Assembly (NCBI GenBank): GCA_013316395.1 | Contig: WSMU01000025.1 | Location: 1-13,902 of the forward strand | DNA: 13,902 bases | Reading direction: 5' to 3' | DNA from: Alphaproteobacteria bacterium | Lineage (GTDB): Bacteria > Pseudomonadota > Alphaproteobacteria > Rs-D84 | Part shown: one piece after another, positions 1-5,669 of the stretch | How positions within the stretch are numbered: position 1 is the first letter of the stretch | Layout: the number at the start of each line of letters is the position of its first letter | Program-made: the position numbers and the translations under genes | The notes under the pieces: model-generated | Seen by the model: the letters and a program-made list of their open reading frames with translations, nothing else | What the model was told of the DNA's origin: nothing | The model's database searches: none

Positions 1-1
1 G

Positions 2-853
2 GCGGCAGAGGTGTTGTTTGAATTCCTTGACAGTCGGCCCGACATCGTCGATGCACCCGATGCCACTGAATTAAAAGGCGATCGTATGTCGGTTGCGTTT
101 GACGATGTGTCATTTGAATATGTCGCAGGCGAGGCGGTTTTGAAAAATATCAGCCTGAGTGTGCCGGCCGGACGTGTCTGTGCACTGGTTGGGCCGTCGG
201 GTGGCGGCAAGACTACATTGTTTAATCTGCTGCAGCGGTTTTATGAGCCCCAGTTTGGCAAAATAACAATTAACAGAAAAGACATACGTAAATATACTCT
301 GCGGTCCCTGCGCGAGAATATAGCAGAGGTTTCGCAAAACGTATTTCTGTTTAATATGAGCATTGCAGACAATATAAAATACGGTAATCCCACCGCCACA
401 GACGCGCAGGTTATCGCCGCCGCGCGCGCCGCAAATGCACATGATTTTATCATGGAATTCCCTGACGGATATGACACCAATGTGGGCGAGGGTGGTGCAT
501 TACTATCCGGTGGCCAGCGCCAGCGTATCGCAATCGCACGTGCTATTTTAAAAGATGCGCCGATACTGCTGCTGGACGAGGCGACATCCGCCCTTGACAC
601 CCAGAGCGAGAAGTTAATACAATCCGCACTGCGTGACCTGATGCGTGGGCGTACAACATTTGTAATCGCGCATCGTTTATCGACTATTCTGGATGCGGAC
701 AAGATATGCGTTATAAAAGACGGCCGCATAGTAGAGCAGGGTACCGACGAAGAATTACGCAATGCGGGTGGTGATTATCAGCGCCTGCGTGATATTCAGT
801 TTTCATCAAATTCCGGAGAGAGCGACACAAACAAAAGGAAGAAAAGTAAATGA
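2..853 (+). CDS. ABC transporter (exporter, MsbA/ABCB type), C-terminal ATPase part; partial at window edge
   Basis: The reading frame is open from base 2, so the gene starts before the window; what is visible is the end of the permease-ATPase linker and a complete nucleotide-binding domain. Numbering from the GTG at 11: Walker A GPSGGGKT (61-68), Q-loop Q109, signature LSGGQ (165-169), Walker B ILLLDE (185-190), D-loop SALD, and switch His221 in IAHRLST. This order and the sequence around Q109 fit half-size type IV exporters (MsbA and relatives), which dimerise in the inner membrane and move lipids, drugs or peptides outward. The substrate cannot be read because the membrane domain is outside the window. 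The tail is basic (KRKKSK). The TGA stop overlaps the ATG of the next gene in ATGA, so translation of the two is probably coupled. High confidence in the family, low in the exact member. Confidence 0.93.
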   Translation, partial: AAEVLFEFLDSRPDIVDAPDATELKGDRMSVAFDDVSFEYVAGEAVLKNISLSVPAGRVCALVGPSGGGKTTLFNLLQRFYEPQFGKITINRKDIRKYTLRSLRENIAEVSQNVFLFNMSIADNIKYGNPTATDAQVIAAARAANAHDFIMEFPDGYDTNVGEGGALLSGGQRQRIAIARAILKDAPILLLDEATSALDTQSEKLIQSALRDLMRGRTTFVIAHRLSTILDADKICVIKDGRIVEQGTDEELRNAGGDYQRLRDIQFSSNSGESDTNKRKKSK

Positions 854-2124
854 CGCATGAAGATAAAGAATTGGAAATATTGACGCAAGAGATAAAGGCA
901 TTGCGTCGCACTGTGTTCAAGGCGGTAGATAACGCAATCGGTAATATTTTGCGTTGTTGTGTGAACCTGAGCCCGGAAGCTGTAGAGCAGGTTATTGCCA
1001 ATGTGTTGAAATTCCCCACGGCCCGGGTCGCAGAAAAAGTGGCGCCCGCTACAATCGCGCCCGCTGAAAAAGAGCCAACTGTAAAAAAGCGTCGTGGTCG
1101 CAAGGCTGTCTGGGCCAACTCTTCGGACCAGTCATTGCGCGCTGCTTACTCCAAACGCAAGCGCGAGGGCAAGGAAATAGAGCCCGAGCTTCAGGCGGAA
1201 CTGGCCCGTCGCTTTCCGACATACGATTGCGCAACAAACACATTTACCGGTGGTAGCAGAGGGAAAAAAGCAGCCGCCGCACCTTCGCCGTATCGTGATT
1301 TAAGCAACAATGACATCATGCTGAAATATCATGCCGCGCGTATGGCCGGGACCCCAATAGAAGATGATTTGCACGCGGAGCTGAAACGTCGCTATTATAG
1401 GCGCTATGACGCTGTAAACCGTGTTTTGCCAGATAAAAAGAAAACAGTTTCCAAGAAAAAGGCGCTGTCCGAATTGACGGATTCAAGCCTAAAAGCCGCG
1501 TATTATAAGGCCGGTGGTAAAATATCAGGTGAACTGAATGCGGAACTGGCACGGCGTTTCCCTGCCTATGATGCCGGGACACGTACGTTTATTAGATTGG
1601 GGCGTGGCGAACGTTTGGCCACCCCGGAAGAGATAAAAGAGATTGAAGCGCGCGAGCGTCGCATCGCGTTGGCAAAGCTGGCAAAGCCAGTATCCAAGCC
1701 GGCGCCCGAACAAATAACGGTATTAGAGGGACAGCTAAATGTTACCATGCGACGCACCAAGATTGGTCTCGATGGCACATTTTATGATGTATATGTTAAT
1801 GGCAAACGTATTTTGCATAATCACATCAACACCCAACTGTGCACATTCTTAAACGGAACAATTCTGGGCGTGTATGGCACGGCGACGGATATTGCGAACC
1901 TGCCGACAAAGCAATCATGGCAGATTTATGACACCAGAATGTCACGCCGCACATTCACCCAAATAAATCCAATAACCAAGAAAAATGTTTATATCACCGG
2001 CGTTCATACGCTCGGCGATGATAAGCTGGTTCTGGATGTCAGCAACAAGATGCGGGTCCAGTTGGATTACAAGCCATCTGATATCGTATTTAAAATCTTA
2101 TCTGAGAATCAGAATCAAAAATAA
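850..2124 (+). CDS. Unrecognised basic protein with three ~40-residue internal repeats and a distinct C-terminal domain
   Basis: I do not recognise the family of this 424-residue protein. It has four parts. Residues 1-60 are helical (start MTHEDKELEILTQE). A basic linker follows (KKRRGRK near 79-85). Three copies of one unit lie at about 92-132, 150-190 and 210-247, with consensus [S/T]DxSLxAAY, a gap, GxxI, then LxAEL[A/K]RRFPxYD and, in copies 1 and 3, TxTF. Residues 288-420 form a separate, probably beta-rich domain (LDGTFYDVYVNGKRIL). There is no signal peptide or membrane segment, so it is probably cytoplasmic. The start codon overlaps the ABC gene stop (ATGA), so it belongs to that operon. 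The lysine/arginine-rich linkers could suit nucleic acid or membrane binding, but that is inference. A strong terminator follows two bases after the stop. Confidence 0.85.
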   Translation: MTHEDKELEILTQEIKALRRTVFKAVDNAIGNILRCCVNLSPEAVEQVIANVLKFPTARVAEKVAPATIAPAEKEPTVKKRRGRKAVWANSSDQSLRAAYSKRKREGKEIEPELQAELARRFPTYDCATNTFTGGSRGKKAAAAPSPYRDLSNNDIMLKYHAARMAGTPIEDDLHAELKRRYYRRYDAVNRVLPDKKKTVSKKKALSELTDSSLKAAYYKAGGKISGELNAELARRFPAYDAGTRTFIRLGRGERLATPEEIKEIEARERRIALAKLAKPVSKPAPEQITVLEGQLNVTMRRTKIGLDGTFYDVYVNGKRILHNHINTQLCTFLNGTILGVYGTATDIANLPTKQSWQIYDTRMSRRTFTQINPITKKNVYITGVHTLGDDKLVLDVSNKMRVQLDYKPSDIVFKILSENQNQK

Positions 2125-2125
2125 G

Positions 2126-2150
2126 AACGGGGCGTTGCCCCGTTTCTTTA
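2126..2150. terminator. Bidirectional rho-independent terminator
   Basis: AACGGGGC (2126-2133) pairs with GCCCCGTT (2137-2144) around a GTT loop. A T-rich tail follows on the plus strand and CCCCGTTCTTATTTTTG on the minus strand. It lies between two converging genes and serves both. An identical 23-bp copy is found at 2625-2647. Confidence 0.9.
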
Positions 2151-2402
2151 TTCTTCGCGCTCGCACCAGAAGTCCAGCCCGAACATATATATTTTCAGCA
2201 TCAGGCTTTCCGGAATGCGCACACCGCCGTTTTCATATTTTATCCATACTTCTTCGGGTATGCCGATTTTTTTTGCCATGCGCGCCTTGGATATCCCCAG
2301 CATTGAACGTGCATCGCGCAGCGTCTTGCATGCAGGGGAATAGGTTTTTTGCTCGCACCTATACATATCGAGCAGAGTTTTTCGTTTTTGTGACATTACC
2401 AT
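2148..2402 (-). CDS. Small XRE/Cro-CI-type helix-turn-helix regulator
   Basis: An 84-residue protein whose residues about 27-77 read as an XRE-type HTH: LRDARSMLGISKARMAKKIG, then IPEEVWIKYENGG and a helix with PESLMLKI. The GISKARMAKKIG segment is the helix-turn part and EEVWIKYENG the usual recognition helix end. It should bind DNA as a dimer; the target is unknown. The N-terminal ~25 residues are basic and C-containing (C16, C25). I chose the ATG at 2402 because GGAGG (2413-2409) lies six bases upstream; a second ATG six bases further in (MSQKRK) is a less well spaced alternative. The gene stands alone between two identical terminators. It is preceded by a promoter and a structured leader that ends in a terminator only about 25 bases before its ribosome site, so its expression is probably controlled by readthrough. 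Confidence 0.85.
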   Translation of the reverse strand: MVMSQKRKTLLDMYRCEQKTYSPACKTLRDARSMLGISKARMAKKIGIPEEVWIKYENGGVRIPESLMLKIYMFGLDFWCEREE

Positions 2403-2425
2403 TTTTTTCCTCCACGGTTTTTAAA

Positions 2426-2457
2426 ATTAAAAACACCACCCGTGATAAGCGGGTGGT
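2426..2457 (-). terminator. Rho-independent terminator inside the XRE leader
   Basis: On the minus strand ACCACCCG (2457-2450) and CGGGTGGT (2442-2435) form an 8-bp stem with a 7-nt loop, followed by GTTTTTAATTTT. It stands upstream of the XRE coding region in the same orientation, so it can only end the leader. Confidence 0.85.
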
Positions 2458-2582
2458 TGGAGGTTAGTAACTACTAGAACAATAGTGTTGCTTATTCAAT
2501 ATATTCGCAACCCTCCAACCGGTTGTGGAGTTTTTTTTGTTCTAAGAGGTTACTACACCTCGCAACGGTTATCACCCGATGC
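2426..2582 (-). ncRNA. Candidate structured leader / attenuator RNA upstream of the XRE gene
   Basis: Reading the minus strand from about 2582, a closing stem P1 can form between CGGGTG (2578-2573) plus GTTGCGAGGT (2566-2557) and the 3' segment ACCTCCAACCACCCG (2464-2450), with a 6-nt and a 1-nt bulge. Inside it, AGTAAC and TAGAACAA (2554-2549, 2544-2537) pair with TTGTTCTA and GTTACT (2483-2476, 2472-2467). This encloses two hairpins: CTCC/GGAG around CAACCGGTTG, and GTTGC/GCAAC. The P1 3' strand CCACCCG is also the 5' arm of the terminator at 2457-2435, so P1 and terminator exclude each other. The 5' GTGATAA (2575-2569) can also pair with TTATCAC in the terminator loop and arm. This is the layout of an antiterminating riboswitch or attenuator. 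I do not recognise any known class; an independent small RNA is the alternative. Confidence 0.6.
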
Positions 2583-2589
2583 AATATAT

Positions 2590-2617
2590 ATTGTACATAA
2601 ATATTATCTGATTTCAA
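2590..2617 (-). promoter_or_regulatory. Sigma-70-type promoter of the XRE leader
   Basis: -35 TTGAAA (2617-2612), 16-nt spacer, -10 TACAAT (2595-2590), each one mismatch from consensus. Predicted start is near 2582, just before the 5' strand of stem P1. It sits directly behind the clpB terminator, so the leader has its own promoter. Confidence 0.7.
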
Positions 2618-2647
2618 ATAAAAAAACGGGGCGTTGCCCCGTTTCTT
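2616..2647 (-). terminator. Rho-independent terminator of clpB
   Basis: Minus strand AAACGGGGC (2644-2636) and GCCCCGTTT (2632-2624) around AAC, followed by a T run (CCCCGTTTTTTTATTTG). It begins immediately after the clpB stop codon. The core 23 bp are identical to the terminator at 2126-2148. Confidence 0.92.
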
Positions 2648-4703
2648 ATTTTACAACCAGTTCTTTGCCCTTGACGTCAACCTCAACCGTGCCGCCGTCT
2701 GTCACGTCGCCTGATAAAATCAGGTCTGCGACTTTGTCTTCGACGCTTGACATAATCAAACGTTTCAGCGGGCGTGCACCGAATGCCGGGTCGTATCCAT
2801 GCTCCGCCAGCCACTTTACCGCCTTGTCGGACACATGCAGTTCGATGTGCCGCTCCGCCAGGCGCTTTTCCAGCCCGCGCAGTTGAATCTTAACAATACC
2901 GGCCATTACATCCTTGCCCAGTTCGTTAAAGAACACAATTTCGTCGATACGGTTAATAAACTCCGGACGGAAGTGCTTTTTCACCGCATCCATATCGGGC
3001 AGATTGCTGGTCATTATGATAATCGTGTTCGAAAAGTTCACGACATGGCCCTGGCCGTCGGTCAGGCGACCGTCATCCAAAATCTGTAAAAAGACATTGA
3101 ACACATCCGGGTTTGCCTTTTCGATTTCGTCAAACAGCAATACCTGATACGGGCGTCGGCGCACGCTTTCGGTCAGTACTCCGCCCTGTTCATAGCCAAC
3201 GTACCCCGGAGGACTGCCAATCAGGCGTGATACGGAATGTGGTTCCATGTATTCACTCATGTCAATGCGGGTCATGGCCGTGTCGTCATGGAACAAATAT
3301 TCGGCCAGGGCCTTTGCCACCTCTGTCTTGCCAACACCCGTCGGCCCCAGGAACATAAAGCTGCCGGCCGGACGACGCGGGTCGGACAGGCCTGCGCGAC
3401 TGCGTCGGATTGCGCGCGCAATCACATTCAGCGCCAGGTCCTGACCCACCACACGATTGCGCAGTTCGTCTTCGATATTCAGCAGCTTTGTCTGCTCTTC
3501 CCCGCTCAGCTTGTCTGCCGGAACGCCGGTCCACTTGCTAACCACGGCGGCGATATGTTCGGGCAGTACGGTCTTGTACTCGCGCGCGTCGGCGTTCATC
3601 TTTTTGATTTCCTCCTCCAACTGGGGGATTTTCCCGTACTGCAGGGCGGATGCCTTTTCATAGTCGCCATTGCGCATGGCGGTCGCAACCTCTGCCTTGG
3701 CCGCATCCAGTGCCGCCATCGCATCGGACAGTGCGCGCATCTTTTTCTGCTCGGCCTGCCATGCCTGGGTCAGTGTTTTTGACTCTGCCTCTGCTTCCTT
3801 TATAATACCGTCCAGCTCTTTTAGACGCTTCTTCGACTCTTCGTCTTTTTCTTTCTTTAGCGCCTGCTGTTCGATTTTCAACTGCATCAGGCGACGGTCA
3901 ACCTCGTCCAGCTTTTCCGGCTTGGATGCGATTTCAATGCGAACACGCGCGGCCGCCTCATCAATCAGGTCGATTGCCTTGTCTGGTAAAAAGCGGTCTG
4001 TTATATATCTATCCGACAGCTTTACCGCCGATACCAGCGCGCTGTCCGCGATGCGTACACCATGGTGCCCCTCGTATTTTTCCTTTAAGCCGCGCATGAT
4101 AGATACTGTGTCTTCGACGCTGGGCTCGTCCACATATACGGGCTGGAAACGACGGGCCAGGGCGGGGTCTTTTTCAATATACTGGCGATATTCATCCAGT
4201 GTTGTCGCCCCCAGACAGTGCAATTCGCCACGGGCCAACATCGGCTTTAGCAGATTGCCGGCATCCATACTGCCTTCGCCCTTGCCGGCGCCGACCAGGG
4301 TGTGCAGCTCGTCAATAAACAATATAATCTGGCCGTCGGAATCTTTTACCGCTTTCAGTATAGCCTTTAGGCGGCCTTCGAACTGGCCGCGGAACATTGC
4401 GCCCGCCATCAGGGCACCCATATCCAGACTCAACAGCTTTTTATTCAACAGATTTTCCGGCACGTCACCCGTAATGATGCGCGTCGCCAGGCCTTCGACT
4501 ATTGCGGTTTTACCAACACCGGGATTACCGATTAAAACCGGATTGTTTTTTGTACGGCGACTAAGCACCTGGATTGTACGGCGAATTTCTTCGTCGCGCC
4601 CAATAACAGGGTCCAGCTTGCCGTCCGCTGCCAGCTTGGTAAAGTCGGTGGTGTATTTTGCAATGGCCTGTTCGGGCGTTTCCTGCATTTCTTCTGGATT
4701 CAT
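2646..4703 (-). CDS. clpB: ClpB (Hsp100) disaggregase lacking the N-terminal domain
   Basis: AAA+ ATPase that pulls proteins out of aggregates with DnaK. Visible in order: short linker (1-25); NBD1 with Walker A GNPGVGKT (59-66) and Walker B ILFIDE (127-132); coiled-coil middle domain about 260-375, which marks ClpB rather than ClpA; NBD2 with Walker A GPTGVGKT (453-460), Walker B VLLFDE (521-526) and FRPEFINRIDE; C-terminal GARPLKRLI. It has 685 residues against about 860 in the family: the ~145-residue Clp_N double repeat is absent. This is not a visible break, since the ATG has AGGAGG six bases upstream and a promoter at 4737-4764. It resembles the short form that E. coli makes from an internal start. 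The segment between TSNL and the FRPEFINR block is also shorter than in E. coli. Transcribed alone, with a terminator right after the stop. Confidence 0.95.
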   Translation of the reverse strand: MNPEEMQETPEQAIAKYTTDFTKLAADGKLDPVIGRDEEIRRTIQVLSRRTKNNPVLIGNPGVGKTAIVEGLATRIITGDVPENLLNKKLLSLDMGALMAGAMFRGQFEGRLKAILKAVKDSDGQIILFIDELHTLVGAGKGEGSMDAGNLLKPMLARGELHCLGATTLDEYRQYIEKDPALARRFQPVYVDEPSVEDTVSIMRGLKEKYEGHHGVRIADSALVSAVKLSDRYITDRFLPDKAIDLIDEAAARVRIEIASKPEKLDEVDRRLMQLKIEQQALKKEKDEESKKRLKELDGIIKEAEAESKTLTQAWQAEQKKMRALSDAMAALDAAKAEVATAMRNGDYEKASALQYGKIPQLEEEIKKMNADAREYKTVLPEHIAAVVSKWTGVPADKLSGEEQTKLLNIEDELRNRVVGQDLALNVIARAIRRSRAGLSDPRRPAGSFMFLGPTGVGKTEVAKALAEYLFHDDTAMTRIDMSEYMEPHSVSRLIGSPPGYVGYEQGGVLTESVRRRPYQVLLFDEIEKANPDVFNVFLQILDDGRLTDGQGHVVNFSNTIIIMTSNLPDMDAVKKHFRPEFINRIDEIVFFNELGKDVMAGIVKIQLRGLEKRLAERHIELHVSDKAVKWLAEHGYDPAFGARPLKRLIMSSVEDKVADLILSGDVTDGGTVEVDVKGKELVVK

Positions 4704-4736
4704 GTAAATCCTCCTGTTTTTGTTATTGTTAACGGA

Positions 4737-4764
4737 TATATAGTTGCAGTTTTTTGTAATTCAA
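4737..4764 (-). promoter_or_regulatory. Promoter of clpB
   Basis: -35 TTGAAT (4764-4759), 16-nt spacer, -10 TATATA (4742-4737), giving a start near 4730 and a leader of about 27 nt with the AGGAGG site. No heat-shock -10 of the CCCCAT type is visible here, although CTTGAA could be read as a partial sigma-32 -35. Confidence 0.55.
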
Positions 4765-4818
4765 GTTACAGGAATCAAAGCCATTGACATAAAGAGAATA
4801 ATTATATGAAAACATTAC

Positions 4819-4845
4819 TTGACTTTTTACGATTTTTGTTATAAA
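4819..4845 (+). promoter_or_regulatory. Promoter of rpmB
   Basis: -35 TTGACT (4819-4824), 15-nt spacer, -10 TATAAA (4840-4845), start near 4852, about 20 nt ahead of the ATG. A TTGACA at 4784-4789 is a second possible -35 with a poorer -10. It diverges from the clpB promoter. Confidence 0.5.
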
Positions 4846-4874
4846 TTGAGCCCCAGTTATCAAAGGATTATATT

Positions 4875-5246
4875 ATGCCACGTGTATGTAAAGTTACTGG
4901 TAAGAAAACAGAAGTAGGGATGAACGTATCCCATTCCATGCGCCATACCAAGCGTACATTCTTGCCGAATCTGCAAAAATTAAAGTTCCACAGCGATATC
5001 TTGAACCGCGATTTTTCGCTGCGTATTTCTACGGCTGGTCTGCGCACGCTGACTAAGCATGGCGGTCTGGACGGCTATGTAATGGCAAAGCCGGTATCCC
5101 GCCTGACCGAAGAAATGGCTGCGATTAAGAAAGCGATTGAAAAGAAAGTTGGCAAACCGGAAGCTCCTGCGAAAAAGCCGGCACACAAGCCGACACGCAG
5201 CGCCCGCCTGGTAAAAAAGGTTGAGGCGAAAAAGGCCGCTGCCTAA
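4875..5246 (+). CDS. rpmB: 50S ribosomal protein L28
   Basis: Large-subunit ribosomal protein near the E-site/peptidyl region. The core, residues about 1-90, matches L28: PRVCKVTGKKTEVGMNVSHS, then RHTKRTFLPNLQKLKF, LRISTAGLRTLTKHGGLDGY. At 123 residues it is longer than the usual 75-100. The extra part is a C-terminal tail rich in lysine, alanine and proline (about 92-123, ending VKKVEAKKAAA), which probably lies on rRNA. There is no zinc-binding CXXC pair. Ribosome site AAAGGA (4862-4867) is seven bases from the ATG. Promoter at 4819-4845. The gene is followed 18 bases later by tRNA-Leu with no terminator between, so the two are probably transcribed together. Confidence 0.95.
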   Translation: MPRVCKVTGKKTEVGMNVSHSMRHTKRTFLPNLQKLKFHSDILNRDFSLRISTAGLRTLTKHGGLDGYVMAKPVSRLTEEMAAIKKAIEKKVGKPEAPAKKPAHKPTRSARLVKKVEAKKAAA

Positions 5247-5247
5247 T

Positions 5248-5261
5248 ACTGCTTTTGCAGT
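5248..5261 (+). other. Small hairpin between rpmB and tRNA-Leu, possible processing site
   Basis: ACTGC, loop TTTT, GCAGT: a perfect 5-bp stem with a 4-nt loop filling almost the whole 18-nt gap. It has no T run after it, so it is not a good terminator. RNase III, RNase E or RNase P processing between mRNA and tRNA is an inference. Confidence 0.4.
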
Positions 5262-5264
5262 TCT

Positions 5265-5349
5265 GGCCCCGTGGCGGAATTGGTAGACGCGCTTGACTCA
5301 AAATCAAGTTCTGCAAGGAGTGTCGGTTCGAGTCCGACCAGGGCCACCA
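5265..5349 (+). tRNA. tRNA-Leu (anticodon CAA)
   Basis: An 85-nt class II tRNA with encoded CCA (5347-5349) and discriminator A. D-stem GCG/CGC with GGTAGA; anticodon stem CTTGA/TCAAG with loop CTCAAAA, anticodon CAA (5299-5301), which reads UUG. A variable arm of 13 nt follows. T-arm is GTCGG-TTCGAGT-CCGAC. The acceptor stem GGCCCCG/CAGGGCC has one C-A mismatch at pair 6-67. It lies directly downstream of rpmB. Confidence 0.95.
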
Positions 5350-5362
5350 GAAATAAAAATAT

Positions 5363-5388
5363 CCCCGCAATCGCGGGGTGTTATTTTT
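5363..5388 (+). terminator. Terminator of the rpmB-tRNA-Leu unit
   Basis: CCCCGC (5363-5368), loop AATC, GCGGGG (5373-5378), then TGTTATTTTT. It starts 14 nt after the tRNA CCA end. The T run is interrupted, so termination may be partial. Confidence 0.7.
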
Positions 5389-5428
5389 GTGCGGGCATCC
5401 TGGAACGAGAACCAAGCGAGAGCCCGAG

Positions 5429-5514
5429 CAGTAATCCGGCCCCACAAAGTGAAAATCTTGTGGGTGATTTGCTGCCAGAGACAAAACACACACCGTATTC
5501 GTGGTGTTTTTTTT
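5429..5514 (+). ncRNA. Possible small RNA or tRNA-downstream RNA: long hairpin plus strong terminator
   Basis: CCCACAA (5441-5447) pairs with TTGTGGG (5458-5464), flanked by AATC/GATT and CAG/CTG to make a long interrupted stem. The strong T8 terminator at 5490-5514 follows. There is no protein gene for this terminator to serve. I see no clear promoter of its own, so it could be readthrough product of the rpmB-tRNA unit. Low confidence. Confidence 0.3.
5490..5514 (+). terminator. Rho-independent terminator with T8 tail
   Basis: ACACC (5490-5494) and GGTGT (5503-5507) close an 8-nt loop, followed by eight T (5507-5514). On the minus strand the tail is four T only, so the plus strand is the likely direction. 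Confidence 0.7.
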
Positions 5515-5625
5515 GTGCGGGTGTTCCTGGGCGACTCTGACCATAATTTAACCACATAAAGTGGAACTTTTAATGGCTCCGGGGCGCCTGGAATGTGTCT
5601 ATTGATAATCCCCTCCTTGGGAAAT

Positions 5626-5653
5626 AAAAAATCCGGCATACGCCGGATTTTTA
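5626..5653. terminator. Bidirectional terminator after the exported protein gene
   Basis: ATCCGGC (5631-5637), loop ATAC, GCCGGAT (5642-5648), flanked by A5 on the left and T4 on the right, so it can work on either strand. On the minus strand it follows the stop at 5670 by about 20 bases. Confidence 0.85.
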
Positions 5654-5669
5654 GTGGCTTCCAATATAC

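Larger units (their letters stand above)
5377..5521 (+). repeat. Two-copy direct repeat spanning the tails of two terminators
   Basis: GGTGTTATTTTTGTGCGGG (5377-5395) and GGTGTTTTTTTTGTGCGGG (5503-5521) match at 18 of 19 positions. Both are followed shortly by TCCTGG. The copies are 126 bp apart, and each includes the 3' arm end and T run of a terminator plus the sequence beyond it. Confidence 0.7.
5350..5669. other. Gene-free stretch rich in hairpins between tRNA-Leu and the exported protein gene
   Basis: No credible protein gene; the open frames here run through the tRNA or its complement. It holds a tRNA-side terminator hairpin (5363-5388), a longer hairpin (5429-5474), a strong terminator (5490-5514), a direct repeat covering both terminator tails, and a bidirectional terminator (5626-5653). 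About 5535-5625 shows nothing I can name. Confidence 0.7.

Noticed and set aside
2485..2886. 133-codon plus-strand open frame
   Set aside because: It crosses the leader RNA and two terminators and runs antisense into clpB, with no protein-like features.
3670..4707. 345-codon open frame on the plus strand, antisense to clpB
   Set aside because: Serine/arginine-rich composition with no recognisable domain; a shadow of clpB codon use.
5265..5349. tRNA-Leu as an integration (att) site for an island
   Set aside because: No repeat of the tRNA 3' end and no integrase in the window.
5271..5540. Open frame beginning MAELVDALDSKSS and its minus-strand counterparts at 5125-5639
   Set aside because: These are the familiar false translations of a tRNA-Leu gene and its complement; the stretch is explained by the tRNA and hairpins.
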